64,000 nt of DNA from Apostichopus japonicus (GCF_037975245.1 NC_092579.1:3870001-3934000), one strand, 5' to 3'. Positions 1 through 12,639 are shown, counted from the first letter of the stretch. Numbers and translations: made by a program. The notes: generated from the letters alone by a model not told the origin.

Positions 1-1191
1 GTTGTCTTTCCTCCTCTGTTGTCTTTAGTCTTCCAGTCAGCTGTTGTCTTTCTTCTTCTGTTGTCTTCAATGTATCTTTGAATTGCTGTGTTTCCTCCTC
101 TGTTGTCTTTAGTCTTCCAGTCAGCTGTTGTCTTTCTTCTGTTGTCTTCAATGTATGTTTGAATTGCTGTCTTTCCTCCTCTGTTGTCTTTAGTCTTGCA
201 GTCAGCTGTTGTCTTTCTTTCTCTGTTGTCTTTAGTCTTCCAGTCAGCTGTTGTTTTGCTTCCTTTGTTGCCTTCAATGCATCTTTGAATTGCTGTCTTT
301 CCTCCTCTGTTGTCTTTAGTCTTCCAATCAGCTGTTGTCTTTCCTCCTCTGTTGTCTTCAATGTATCTTTGAATTGTTGTCTTTCCTCCTCTGTTGTCTT
401 TAGTCTTCCAGTCAGCTGTTGTCTTTCTTCTTCTTCTGTTGTCTTCAATGTATCTTTGAATTGCTGTCTTTCCTCCTCTGTTGTCTTTAGTCTTGCAGTC
501 AGCTGTTGTCTTTCCTCCTCTGTTTTCTTTAGTCTTCCAGTCAGCTGTTGTTTTGCTTCCTCTGTTGCCTTCAATGCATCTTTGAATTGCTGTCTTTCCT
601 TCTCTGTTGTCTTTAGTCTTGCAGTCAGCTGTTGTCTTTCCTCCTCTGTTGTCTTTAGTCTTCCAGTCAGCTGTTGTCCTTCTTCCTCTGCTGCCTTCAT
701 TGTATCTTTGAATTGCTGTCTTTCCTCTGTTGTCTTTAGTCTTGCAGTCAGCTGTTGTCTTTCCTCCTCTGTTGTCTTCAATGTATCTTTGAATTGCTGT
801 CTTTCCTCCTCTGTTGTCTTTAGTCTTGCAGTCAGCTGTTGTCTTTCCTCCTCTGTTGTCTTTAGTCTTCCAGTCAGCTGTTGTTTTGCTTCCTCTGTTG
901 CCTTCAATGCATCTTTGAATTGCTGTCTTTCCTTCTCTGTTGTCTTTAGTCTTGCAGTCAGCTGTTGTTTTGCCTCCTCTGTTGTCTTTAGTCTTGCAGT
1001 CAGCTGTTGTCTTTCTTCTGTTGCCTTCAATGTATCTTTGAATTGCTGTCTTTCCTCCTCTGTTGTCTTTAGTCTTCTAGTTAGCTGTTGTTTTTCATCT
1101 TCTGATTCACTTAGTTTGTGAGAGAGTTCCTGCCTTTTGTCCTTAAATGCCTTTAGTTGACCCTTTGTTACTTTCTTGGTAAACTTTGAAT
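1..1191 (-). CDS. Coiled-coil exon of copy A (runs off the window)
   Basis: This is the paralogue of 43775-44517. The exon begins at 1191 in phase 1 after TTTGTTTCAG with DSKFTKKVTKGQLKAFKDKR and the same Ser/Glu stretch. It continues as about 25 tandem 14-residue units (KTTEEERQQLTARL, KATEEAKQQL and similar) to the window edge. That is nearly twice the number in copy B. Several units have lost or gained whole codons. I saw no stop in the stretches translated. The far end and all downstream exons lie outside the window. Confidence 0.65.
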
Positions 1192-1354
1192 CTGAAACAA
1201 ACGTATAAGATGCAAACATGGGTTAATTAACTCAGTTAATACAATGGTCAGTTACCTCAAATTGCACTTTTTGCCTTTGTGGGGCAACACATTTGCATTT
1301 TTTGCAATTCATAACATATTTAACTTGTTAAGCTCTCTGACATTTTTAACATAC

Positions 1355-1625
1355 CTTGAGCTTGTTGGAAGACAGTCAATACTGCCACCAATTTACTCAG
1401 TCCTTTTTCAGAGCAAGCTGTCATTAAATGGTTGATGTCATCAAAAGATACCTTCCCTGCCTCTCTGAGATGGTGGACAAGAGATGAAAAGGGTGCATCA
1501 CTCTCAATAATGTTCTTTGATTCCTTAGCTGTAACTTTAAGGTAGTCAAGTAGCTTCTGACAGTCATCTTTCTCAATCAATGACTCTGAGTGCATCAGGA
1601 GGTAATCAAAAGTAAAGATGTCACT
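1355..1625 (-). CDS. DED1 exon of copy A
   Basis: This exon has the same 271-nt length, phases and splice sites as 44686-44956 (acceptor TTGTTATAG, donor GTATGT). The protein differs at scattered positions: FTFDYLLMHSESLIEKDD, then LLDYLKVTAKESKNIIESD and GKVSFDDINHLMTACSEKG. The frame is intact. It joins the coiled-coil exon at 1191 through the split codon G|AT. Confidence 0.7.
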
Positions 1626-3769
1626 CTATAACAAAAGACAAAGAAAATCAAATCAAATAAATATACTGGTGGTAGCAGACTATAAAATAAGTTGAGGCAT
1701 TCAAAGGGAGGGATTAATTTTAATATGAAGGTGTGAATAATGTGGTTGTGATTTACCTGAGTTCCTTAACTACAGTATTAAATAATTATTTCAGATAAAT
1801 TAAAAGTATTAAAAGCGGACAATTGGTTTGATTGATTTTTAAGACTATACATACTACATTCTTCTATACATGAAGCTGTATCAGGCAGAATGTTGTAGAT
1901 TGATTCATGACGCCACCACTTTATTATTATAGTTTAATGGGCTCAACATTTTATTCTACAAATTTAACCAATAAACATTACATAATCATTGTGACCCATG
2001 TTTGTGTGGGAATGTGATCTTGGACGTAAAACTAATAAATGTCTTCTATCCTGGGCAATGTTGGTGGTCAATAACATTGAAACACAAATAACCCTCTCCC
2101 TACCCAACTTCTTACCTCTAACATTTCCCTTATTCTTAGCAGTGTTATTTTACATTCATGTTAAATGTTAACTACTATGTCAATTAAAAATGCAGTGTTG
2201 TTTTTTTTAAATTATTTTAATTACAGAAGATTCATTTATTTAATCCTAAAATGTTGTACTGAATTAGTAAACAACTAACTGAAAGCAGTCTATGCTGGAG
2301 AGTACGGCTAAATTCTTGTAAGCTGCATAGCTACACTACATGTGGTGCAGCTCAAATGATTGAATATTCAAAGTCCATATGTACTGTGAAGTCTTTTCAA
2401 GATTGGTGTATACACTTACTTAGTTGTATAGTTCAGCTACTGCACTATGAGCTATACACAGCTTCAAGACAAAGAGTTCATGCGAAACATTTAATCATTA
2501 CGACTACAGCATGTGCAGTTATCAACTATAATGCTAAACGAAGTTTTCACATTAGACATAATTACTAACTAGTATACAGTATTAAGGGTTTGGCCTGATG
2601 ACATGTATAAAATGCCTTTTACATGAATACCATTTTTCTTACACTGGTTGACATGTGGTAATGCTTTCTCATGCATGGGTAGCAAATGATCATGTTAAAT
2701 CCATGTGCATAGCAATTACATACATTACACTGTGTGCTTAATGACATCAAATGAGTGGGGATCTTCACCATCATTAATTAGTGTATTGGGTATTTAGACA
2801 ATTAAACAGGATATTGGGTGTGATCACTTACACAAAGTAATGTCTATAATCATTACTATCACAAACTTGACAGGAAAGCACTGCAGTAATACATTACTTT
2901 CTTAGTTTTCAAATATAGAAGTTAACATAATTTTTAACAGTTAATGTTTTGCCTCATTTTTCCTGCTTATGAATCCCATTTGACCTACATTATGAGTGTA
3001 GTACAGCGAAATTGTACCTAATTAGCATTGTCAGGAATTAATTCAAAATATGTTTCCATATTGTTACTTATAAGGACTACATAGTTATTACACTGTGCAT
3101 TCTTCATAATGGAAATCATAGGCCATCAGTGAAATGAACTACTTGAAGAGAACTGACACGAAGACTGTCAACTGACTCGATGCAATCCCTATTAAAATAA
3201 AGCCTGCACTTAGCTACAATTTATTCTCCTCAGAAGTAATGAAAAATGATTTCAATGGATTGGTGAATTTTGCAGCCTTTACTATGTTGAAAATGTGAAA
3301 ATAGTAGCACAAGGCTAAGGTGACATTTTCTCCTTCTTTTTTTGCTTTGTTGACTAATTTGCAAGCTTGTGTAATACCATTTTATCAAGACTTAAATACT
3401 GTATTCAAATCAAGGTATCATCACTGCAGTATTTGCTATATATGTGCACTAGTGCCAAGCTAATCACCATGGCCTAAATTTAGAATAACATATTGCCCTT
3501 AATTTTTCTTGACTTTTACCTCATTGCAAGGAAAATTGCACCTGTTGTGTACTTAACAATAGTTTGCATTGATTTTTGTCAAATCATTTTTGACTTTGAC
3601 AGTCAAAATGAATGATAAATGAACTACACTTTTTTAGTCTGAGCTTTTTCGCCATGGAGCGTTCATCTTGCATGAATTGGCAAGAAGTTTTGACCTAGAA
3701 TAGAAATTGTTACCTTAAAAAATAGCACTAATTTTATTTGATTTCTTCCAGCACTTAAGTGCAACAAGC
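1626..3769. other. Intron sequence, copy A
   Basis: AT-rich intron between the copy A DED1 and propeller exons. It matches 44,957-48,540 of copy B apart from the insertions there. No exon or structured element was seen. Confidence 0.6.
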
Positions 3770-4720
3770 TTCCAATGGCCTAAATTTTTCATAAATTTTT
3801 GCATTTACTTTTCCACCATTTTGATCTCACTCTTAACAAAAAAGTAATAGTTGTGTGCTTAATAAAATTCCGCATTTACTAATACCAAATTTGTAGAAAT
3901 TAGCAGCTTGTAAGCTCAGAAAATAAGAAGAAATATTTTCCAAATTTTGGGTGCTGCTCTAATATTGGAAAGTGCTACAAGCTACCAATAGCCTATTTTT
4001 TTTTTTTTAAAATTGCTCTAAATTTTCCACCATTTTGATCTCCCTCTTAACAAACAAGTAATAGTTGTGTTCTTCATATAATTCCGCATACACTAGTACC
4101 AAATTTTTATAAATTAGCAGCTCGTTAGCTCAGAAAATAAGAAGAAATATTCCAAAATTTGTGTGTTGCTCTAATATTATAAAGTGCTACAAACATGCAA
4201 TGGCCTAAACTTTTCATAAAATTTTGCCCTTACTTTTCCACAATTTTGATCTCACTCTTAACAAAAAAGTAATAGTTGTGTTCTTGATAAAATTCCGCAT
4301 TCACTAATACCAAATTTGTAGAAATTAGCAGCTTGTAAGCTCAGAAAATAAGAAGAAATATTTTCCAAATTTTGGGTGCTGCTCTAATATTGGAAAGTGC
4401 TACAAGCTACCAATAGCCTATTTTTTGTAAAAAAATTGCTCTAAATTTTCCACCATTTTGATCTCCCTCTTAACAAACAAGTAATAGTTGTGTTCTTCAT
4501 ATAATTCCGCATACACTAGTACCAAATTTTTATAAATTAGCAGCTCGTTAGCTCAGAAAATAAGAAGAAATATTCCAAATGTTGTGTGTTGCTCTAATAT
4601 TATAAAGTGCTACAAACATGCAATGGCCTAAACTTTTCATAAAATTTTGCCCTTACTTTTCCACCATTTTGATCTCCCTTTGAACAAACAAGTAATAGTT
4701 GTGTTCTTGATTAACTGCCG
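3770..4720. repeat. Tandem array of about 212-bp units in copy A intron
   Basis: Five units are marked by GATCTCMCTCTTAACAAA at about 3,822, 4,040, 4,247, 4,459 and (diverged) 4,671. Units 1 and 3 share one variant (CTCACTC, GGGTGCTGCTC). Units 2 and 4 share another (CTCCCTC, TATTCCAAA). The array is therefore built of 424-bp dimers. It lies between the DED1 and propeller exons. Confidence 0.75.
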
Positions 4721-5028
4721 AATTCACTTGAAACAATTTGTCTACATTTGAAGCTCAAAGACTGAGATATACGTTTACATTAATTGACAGAACAAATCAC
4801 TTCCATGACAACCTTACCATAACCAGCATATCCCAAGGGGAAAATGTCCTTATTTTTCTTTAAATTTTGCAAAGGAGATCTCTAAACATCTAAGAGTGTC
4901 TTCTCCACACTTGTTCGCATAGAATGAAACCAAATTTGTTGATCTTCATTCAAAGGATTATTTGAACAAAAGTGATAAAAAAGTCCTTATTTTCACCGTA
5001 GGCCTATATATCCTTTATGAGTACTTAC

Positions 5029-5884
5029 TGTGTGATATTCATGTACTTTTCCAGTTTTCCAGGTCACCAAAAACAGTCTGTTTATGTTATTATTGATCCT
5101 GAGTCTCCTGGAATAATCAGGAACTTTAAAACAAGCCAAGATATGATCCCCAGAGATGGAAGAATGACCCCCAGAGATGGAAGAATGACCCCCAGATAGA
5201 GAGTAAACAACAACTTGTCTACCCTCACCACCCCATAATATAAATATTAATCCTTTCTCTTCACTGACTGTTATACTCAGTGCATCACTGTACTGTGTGT
5301 TTATATATTCCTGTTCTATTCCTCCCGCACTATTACCAATTAAAGCTCTCCCACCATAGGCTGTACAGATAAACAGTTTATTATGACTAACTGTTATATC
5401 CCAGGGATAGTCTAATCCTACTAATCCTTTTAAGATGATTGTCTTCTTTATTCTCAATTCTCTCGCATCTAAGACAATCACCTCATTGGAATCTAAACCG
5501 ACATACACTAACCCATCTCTGGTTGTCATACACCAGGCTTCACCGTTAAACTTCCCTTGATTGACCAGACCGCCATTACTACTACTATCTTACAATGCTA
5601 TCGTATTCTTACAACACGTTAAAAACAGACGATCATCCAGTAAACAAACAGTCCGCCATGATGAACCAAACTCGGTAAATTCCTCAGAATAATAGGGTAC
5701 TGACGTCAATAATAACGGTTTTTCTGGAGAATCAGGATCAGATTGTAACATAAACAGATCGATAAAGTTGAAGTTTGTATCGTAATTATATCCAGCGACA
5801 GCCAAACGGCCTGTATCTAGCACGTCAATCACCGACACAGTGTAACCTTCTTGTACATTGAATCGTTGTATCGTTGTATACACT
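5029..5884 (-). pseudogene. Beta-propeller exon of copy A, with nonsense codon
   Basis: The exon is close to the copy B propeller across its whole length, with the same acceptor and a GTAAGT donor. In the second blade a TAC codon of copy B is TAA here (5590-5592), which ends translation after about 97 residues. The frame stays open on both sides (5590-5883 and 5029-5589), so it is a single recent lesion. The SGGHSSI repeat loop is present. The copy may be a pseudogene or use a start inside or downstream of the break. Confidence 0.7.
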
Positions 5885-8602
5885 CTGTGTGTGTGGAAGG
5901 CAAAAAGTGAAAAGTTAGGTCAGGGTTGGAAGGTTGTATCCATGGTAACGAAGAATTTAAAGTGATGTTTGGTCGAAGCCTCGAAGGAATGATGAACAAC
6001 CCCCAGGCTGCGTAGTAGCCTAGGTCTTGCAAATGGTACTGAATTGTTTAATAAGCTATTGATTTATGCATGGAATTACAAAGTCGTGGCCACATTGGCA
6101 GATGTCCAGAACAAATTAATAGACAAAGTAATCTCGAAGGTATAAGAAACGAGACATTGAAGGCCTAATAATTAGGAATTATCGGGATGGCCTATAGACC
6201 CACGACTTACAATGATTTCCCATTAAGTTGAACTTTCTCGCGCATTAACCTGAAGAAAATACATGGCTTCGTGAATTTTTATATAGCAAACGGGGGAAAA
6301 TGTGCTAGAAACTGGAAAATCGACCAAATAAAATTTGTTCCTATTAAAGTATCCTATTAAAACTGTTTAAATAAAGGTCAGAATATAGAAAAAATTCCAA
6401 TTAATTTCTGTGTGTTAAACGGATATGCAAATATATTCCTTTCGCAAAATATCTCTCACAAATTACAATTAACACAGACTATAAGTTAGTAAACAGTTTC
6501 AGTCAAATTGATAAAATTGCAAAGGCTATATTTAGTTTGCTTGAACATATTTAATTATCTTCAATATTCGTCGTTATCATATGTATGTACATATGTAACT
6601 CTCTGATTCAACTTGTATTTGTCGACAACACGCATGCAGTGCATTATAATACATTTGCACTCAGCGCCGAAAATAGAGAGAGAGAGATGCCCACAAGTTG
6701 TGTAAAAGTGGTGGAGCCATTCAAGAAAGCTAACTTTGTAAAAGTGATCTAAGTGGTGGCACTATTCAAGAAAGCCAACTTTGGTCTAGAGTTTTCACGG
6801 AGTAACTTCAGACAGAAATTTAGTCTTGAGTTCTTTGACATATTAAGTCCAAGAAAAACAAAGGACAAATTTGACTGCTAGTAAAAATGTTTTCTATAGC
6901 TACGCAGCTTTCCACTTATATTAACCTCCTGACCTTATACTTACCTTCAAAATATGCTTAAACTTTGGAATGCTCGGGTCCAGAGATCGATGCATCGGCG
7001 CCTCAATGCGATCCTAAGTCTTTATGTTAATCCATTGCTTAGAAATTCTAATAACTCCACCAAAACATGTTCTTTTATCTGCCTAAAAGCAAAACACATC
7101 CTTGGATGATGTTTAACACCTTTTTTTTACATGACAAATTTGCAATGCATCTTAATATATTGCATTGGGGGCAATAAAGTCTTCACAGTGAATCTTGTGT
7201 TGTATCAGAGAAACTAATCTAACGGTATTTGTATTAGACTAAATACGGTCCAGTCACTTCAAAGTGATGAACCTCATTTGTATAAAGGACCATTTCTTTA
7301 ACATGAAACTTGTTATAGACTTCCAACATGGGCTGATAGCAGAGTATTTTAAAAGTCTACAAAACCTTAGGTTTATTTTGTATTTAAAGTAACCCTTTAT
7401 GTCTACCAGGCTAAGCTTTGACATAACCATTTGTGTCATATCCATGGGCGATTGACCCGATGCGGGGAATCCGAGGATTCAAGTTCCTCCTGTTTTGTAA
7501 CAGAAACGGTAAGAAGTGCCCCGTTTCGTAGATTAGAAGTGCCAATTTTTGACAAGTTCCGTTCTTTGTTATTCTTTGTTATTTAAACGGGTCATTTCGT
7601 TTAGACATTTAGGAAAAGTGTAATCAAGAAGTGCCCTTTTTGCTGATAGATTGAACTAATCAATTGAAAGGTCCTACATCGTTGAAAATAATGGAAATAA
7701 TGGAATTCGTGGCATAGAATGCAGAAAGGAATTTATTTTATTGGCGTTTTGAGATGGCTTTGTACTTTACCTTCTCAATTCAACGCCACAGTGATGTCCT
7801 ACCAATCTTAGGAGTTTTTACCACGCCCATCCCACCCCTACCCCACCCCTTCGTCACTGAACCCTTTCCTCTATTTCAGAAGTTATCTGAGGAACGATCA
7901 GCCCGGTTTATGAAAGATTTTCAGTATTCAGCATTGCTTGTATATAGATGAATGTAAAATAAACAAATAATCAATATTTTTCTTTTACTGTCATGTATAA
8001 TCGCCTGGTATAAACACATTTTAATCTTTTATAAACAAGAAAACAATAGTAAATCTTACGAGGTTTTTGTGGCGGCCATTTTGAAATGTGCTTAATTAGT
8101 TCTGAGAAATTATTTTTATGCAGCGGGAGTCCTGATCTGCGGATAAAATTAGAAAAAGTCTTAAGAAACAAATACTACTTTCTAAAATATATTCTTATCG
8201 AGGAATATAGAAAAAAAAAACAGAGATCAGTGGAACGGAAAGAAGACTTCTTTTGGGTGAATGCTGTGGCCTTTATGATCCTTAACGAGCAATCTTGCAC
8301 TTAATGATGTGTGAAATGATGTTTTTGGTCATCAAGAAGGGTTCCCTGGACATACTCTTTAATTTCAGCTATCTTTAGTTCATGTTGGATTGAGAAAAAG
8401 ACGACGAAATCGTGACAAAATAGTTTAAATTTCGTAAAATTAATGAATTGATATATACGATGGTGAAAAGAGGAAATTTTGTTTAAAGAAATTGATATTT
8501 GTATTTAAACTGTCCCGTATAAGCATGTTGTACAATTGAGATATACTTCCCTATACTGGAATGCTGCTAATAAAAATTCATAAATGTTTTCTTTTTACTT
8601 AC
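5885..8602. other. Intron or upstream flank, copy A
   Basis: Parts of this stretch (5,885-6,200, 6,580-7,150, 7,600-8,600) match copy B at 51,631-54,531. The segments 6,200-6,580 and 7,150-7,550 have no evident partner. No coding exon was seen except the candidate at 8603-8766. Confidence 0.5.
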
Positions 8603-8766
8603 AATAATAGACGTCTCTGTATGATAGGTGCAGGTGAGGAACAGATAATATTCTTCGATAGGTCTTGAATATAACCTTGTTCTTGATATAATTCGATTTT
8701 CTTATGCTGAGTCGCTGGCAGGTCAACGAAGCGTGAAATGATAACACAAATTTCAAACAGATGGCT
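8603..8766 (-). CDS. Candidate exon upstream of the copy A propeller
   Basis: The frame is open for 54 codons plus two bases (SKSHLFEICVIISRFVDLPA, then KIELYQEQGYIQDLSKNIIC). It starts after CTCTGATCAAAG and ends at a GTAAGT donor in phase 2, exactly the phase the propeller exon needs. The matching stretch in copy B (54532-54701) is 6 nt longer, which keeps frame and phase. That favours real coding. No family recognised. Another frame is also open here, so the support is moderate. Confidence 0.4.
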
Positions 8767-9830
8767 CTTTGATCAGAGGATGAAAGAAATTTTCCACTGA
8801 ATATTAGATAATAAACACTGAAGCGTGGAGCACGAAAGAGGTAATGGGGGTTGACTGCTACAGTAAGAGAGGAGGACAGGCTTGATCTGATCTGGTATCT
8901 AGCAAATGAGTAAAAGACTAAATTACGCCCACTAACCCTTGACCTGTTAGATATCAACCATATCGCGTGATCTTTAAGTCAATATTGAACTTAAAGCAGT
9001 TCGTTGATGTTTTCCTTCTTGTTGAATTGAACCTATTTTAATCTTACTTGGAATGTAATGTCGTACTTTACTAAATACATAGAAATTCATTCTCGACAAG
9101 GGAGGGAGAGGAGTGGACGGACCGAGGGAGGGGTGAGGGGGGGGGGGCTGGCTTAACATCAATAAAGGTGGTCTGTCTGTAAAGTCTGCATATCATTGAG
9201 ATATCCACATAGCCTGAGATATCCCTCTCCCTCAATCTACCTTCCGTTGAGTAAGTGGGCCGCCATATTTGTCACTCTAACCAGTCCAACATAAGTCTGT
9301 AAAATGCGGATAACGTTATAGCGTCTTTCATATATAGTTACGGCGGACTTGTGTGGTCAACGGTCCTATATAATCGTATTCTTATAATAGCGGAATATTG
9401 GAAAATTCTCTGCTAGTTTCCGTTATTATTCAGAATAGAAACCTGACAAAATAAGGAGATGAATTGTTTCACATCAGAGTATATTAGGCAGTTTAGATTA
9501 GTAGTGGAGGTACTGAAGTTGGGGTTTCAGACGGGAGTAAATAGGTTGGATGAAAATATGTTCCAAAATCGGTTCATCGTGTGTGTCAGTGCACATGCAT
9601 GCAGGCGAAAGATGCTGAGCTTCCTGTATGAGCTTCGTTCTTCTATGAGATAGCCTTAATAACTTCCATTCCCATTGGAACACAATTTCGGCCTCCAAAT
9701 AAAATTAACATGGAAAGCCTTGTTCAGTGCATAGCGGTGTTTAAGAGAAACCTTAAATATATATACTGTACCGCTTAAATACTTAATATCTAGAGTTCCT
9801 AGGTAATACTGATTGTTTTCGTTTTGCACT
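8767..9830. other. Upstream flank shared by both copies
   Basis: This matches 54,702-55,600. It contains a G-run of about ten at 9,136 and short open frames that are not conserved. Nothing recognisable was found. Confidence 0.5.
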
Positions 9831-10316
9831 TTTTCCTCACATATATCACACAAACTTTTCATATTTGAGATTTGAAAATGAAAATATCCAACTTCCATCT
9901 GAAGAAGTCTGAAAACAATTCAGCACAAACTTAGCCTTTCAGTCAATATTTCAATGAGAGCCAAAGGTGTCTGTTTTGTCCATATAATTTATCGTTCCCA
10001 ATCGGTATTTTGAAGTAATTCTACAGCGTTTTGGCTAAAAATTAATTATTAGACGGAGAGATTAAATCATCTTGAACAGAACTTCAACAGAACTTTTTTT
10101 CGTTTCTTTGAGTGGAGCTTCTTAAGCAATGGAGCTAGGCTTCCGTTAACAGCCTGCTAAATAATGTTTCCCCAAGGACGCGGTAGTACCAATTCTACCG
10201 AACTACAGGCACAGTCATAGCGACATAGACACGTACATTACAGTATTACCGTTATTTTTAACTTTCTAACCTGGCGCGTATCCGGGGGGGGGGGCGTTGG
10301 GGGCGCGCGCCCCCGG

Positions 10317-10455
10317 GTAAGAAAAAGAGGAGAGCAAAAAAAGAGAAGAAAAAAGGAAAAAAAAGAGGGGTAAAAAGAGGAGGAGGAGAGGAAGAAACGA
10401 AAAAGAAAAAGGAGAAAGAGAGAAGAAGGAGAAAAGGAGGGAGTAAAAGAAAAAC
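10317..10455 (+). repeat. Homopurine tract of about 135 nt
   Basis: The plus strand is nearly all A and G (AAGAAAAAGAGGAGAGC and similar) between a G-rich segment (10,280-10,317) and unique DNA. Long open frames on the other strand (Ser/Phe/Leu-rich) are by-products of composition. Confidence 0.7.
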
Positions 10456-10794
10456 GCCAAGACACCGGGAAGAGAACGAGGAACAGTGACATCATTATAG
10501 CGCTGATCTCTATTATATACACAGGGTAGCCAGTGACGGATCGAGGATTTCGGAAGGGGCGTGCACCTCACCCTACCCATTACACCGATAACTCAATTTT
10601 GGACGTTTACATTTTTCTTCTGTTACTAATGTGTCTATATATATACTATGGTCTATCATAAGTCATAACGCGTGTGTTGTGTGTACACTTGTGGAATGAA
10701 ACCAACTGTGGCTGGTCTCGAACTCGACCGAGTCGTCGGGGAAAATGACGCATTTCGGGAAGGTGGCGACCACCCCCCCCCCCCCCTTCGAGCT

Positions 10795-11005
10795 GATACT
10801 TTTTTATGATATCGCTAGTAATTTCAAACTAGAAAATGCTTAGATACAACTAACAAGGCCTGGGAAGTGTCATTTCCAGCGATCTGGGAGGCATTTTCGG
10901 CCAAAATTTTCTTCCTTGTACGCTTCGCGCCAACTTATGGTGGCGCTACGCTCAGATAGTTTGCCTACAGATTTCGCCCGGCAAATTCCTCGCTACGCGC
11001 CTGTT
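10795..11005 (+). repeat. Dispersed repeat, copy 1
   Basis: This repeat carries GATATCGCTAGTAATTTC, then AGCGATCTGGGAGG, CTTCGCGCCAAC and a terminal CTACGCGCCTG. Related copies lie at 12,000-12,240, 13,478-13,675, 34,790-34,910 and, inverted, 55,650-55,830. It is a short non-coding interspersed family of unknown class. Confidence 0.6.
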
Positions 11006-11999
11006 CGAATTTGTAAAGCAAACAGCAGATAGCAAATAATATCATTGAGCATGAGAATGGTGTTCCAGGATGAACAGCTACAAAACTGTCTGTGTGCAAT
11101 CAAAGGCGAAAGAGCCCAATTTGATTTGGGGAGCTGTAACGACTTGCCTGAAAAATTTAACCAACATTTTGCGCGCTCTCCGCTCGCGTCTAACATTTTA
11201 TTGCCATAATCATATAAGCAAGTATCGGTTATTACATCGCATGCCATCGTGTACCGTACGTTCCGTGAAAGTTGCGCAGTACATCGCGGGATGCCCATCT
11301 AAACAACGAAATGTCTTATGTAGATGGAGAAAAAAGCATGGAGGTCCAATTATGTCAAAACTCTCTTTTACAGTACTTATGACTGATTAGTCGGCCAAGC
11401 TTAGCACTTTATTTTAATTACCAAGGAGATGATTTTTAATTAATTGTCTTTATATGTAGCTATGTAGTGCAATTTATTTTTCTTTCAGTAGGTGCTCGAA
11501 AAATTCTCAGCATATTGCCCGAATTTTCAGAAAAAAATATTGGGGGGGGGGAAACCCCCCGCCTCCTACGCCTATGTGTGAAGTGTTCGGAATCATCTGG
11601 TATTTGTTTCATTTCCTTCAACGAAGTTTTATAATAGCCGTTATAAGAGGTTTTAATATTTGTACACCAATAAATGAACTGTGTCTGATTTTCAAAACTT
11701 TCCTGACCAACATTCTTCATCATACATCCCTCTTCTCGTGCAATGTTGGCCGGTCTGTTAGGGGTTCAAGGAGGTTTTTCTATATTAGTTGTCCATAGAT
11801 GGATTTTTTTTTTGCAACATTATGGGTATGTTTTGAAGTGAGTTTATTCACGAGAAATGTGAATTTTCAAATTCTGAACAAATAATGGGCTTAAAACCTT
11901 CAAAAGTGAGGCTGTCGGATATTGTGGGCCGCGACGTAGAATCACCTATAGAAAAGCAATGATCCACATGACATGCGACGAGGTCAAACATGATGTGTG

Positions 12000-12240
12000 A
12001 CTGGTGACAATCTTCAAAAAGGTTATGGATGGAAAAAAAAACTATTGGGAAATACTTGGTTCTCAGGCAAAAAGTATACATCTGGTTGGTCATTTTCAAG
12101 CCCGAATAGTGCCATTTCCGGTGATCTGGGGGGTATCAAAACCAGAAATTTTCTTGTACGCTGCGCGCCAACCGATGGTGGCGCTTGGCTTAGATAGTAA
12201 TTCGCGCCCCAGGGTTAGAAAATCCTGGATACGCGCCTGA
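12000..12240 (+). repeat. Dispersed repeat, copy 2
   Basis: This has GGTGATCTGGGGGG, TTTTCTTGTACGCTGCGCG, TGGTGGCGCTTGG and ends GGATACGCGCCTGA. The first half (CAATCTTCAAAAAGGTTATGG) is shared, inverted, with 55,650-55,830. Confidence 0.6.
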
Positions 12241-12639
12241 CTAACGATGTAACATTTATTAGGGTCTATTTATAACATGGGTGGATGTTTACACGGGTCA
12301 TCCCCTCGCCCCCTCGCCCCCTTGCCCCAGTCAAATGTTGAGGGGTATATTCGTATTCACCCGATCTTGTAACCTGACTTTAACATTAAAACACAGTTTA
12401 AATGAACACTTTCTTGAGTTAATCATTATTTTTCATGTGGAGAAAAAACTAGCTGGCACACGCTGTACACAACATTAGAGGGGGGGGGGAGTTGATGAAT
12501 ATATGGACCTTTCCCCGAGTAGAATGTTTGGGGGATACATCCCATTCCCCCAGGGTGCATGACAATGAAGGTTAATATTAACAAAAATCCTCAAAATTCA
12601 GAATGAAATGGGACTTGGCCTTACCCTTCTCGCTGTAGC

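Larger units (their letters stand above)
1..9830. repeat. Segmental duplication, copy A unit
   Basis: Exons, introns and flank from 1 to about 9,830 are collinear with 43,760 to about 55,600. Examples are the DED1 exons, the 212-bp intronic repeat array, the propeller, the GTGGCCACATTGGCAG stretch and the block around 8,450-9,700. Both copies are in the same orientation, about 43-46 kb apart. Copy B is longer mainly because of two insertions (about 1.57 kb and 0.97 kb). Confidence 0.85.

Noticed and set aside
78-1121. Long plus-strand frame of 347 codons (Ser/Cys/Val/Leu-rich)
   Set aside because: It is the antisense of the coiled-coil repeat. The minus strand has splice sites, phase continuity and a sensible coiled coil.
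10238-10580. Two minus-strand frames rich in Ser, Phe and Leu
   Set aside because: They arise from the homopurine tract and have no domain or splice context.
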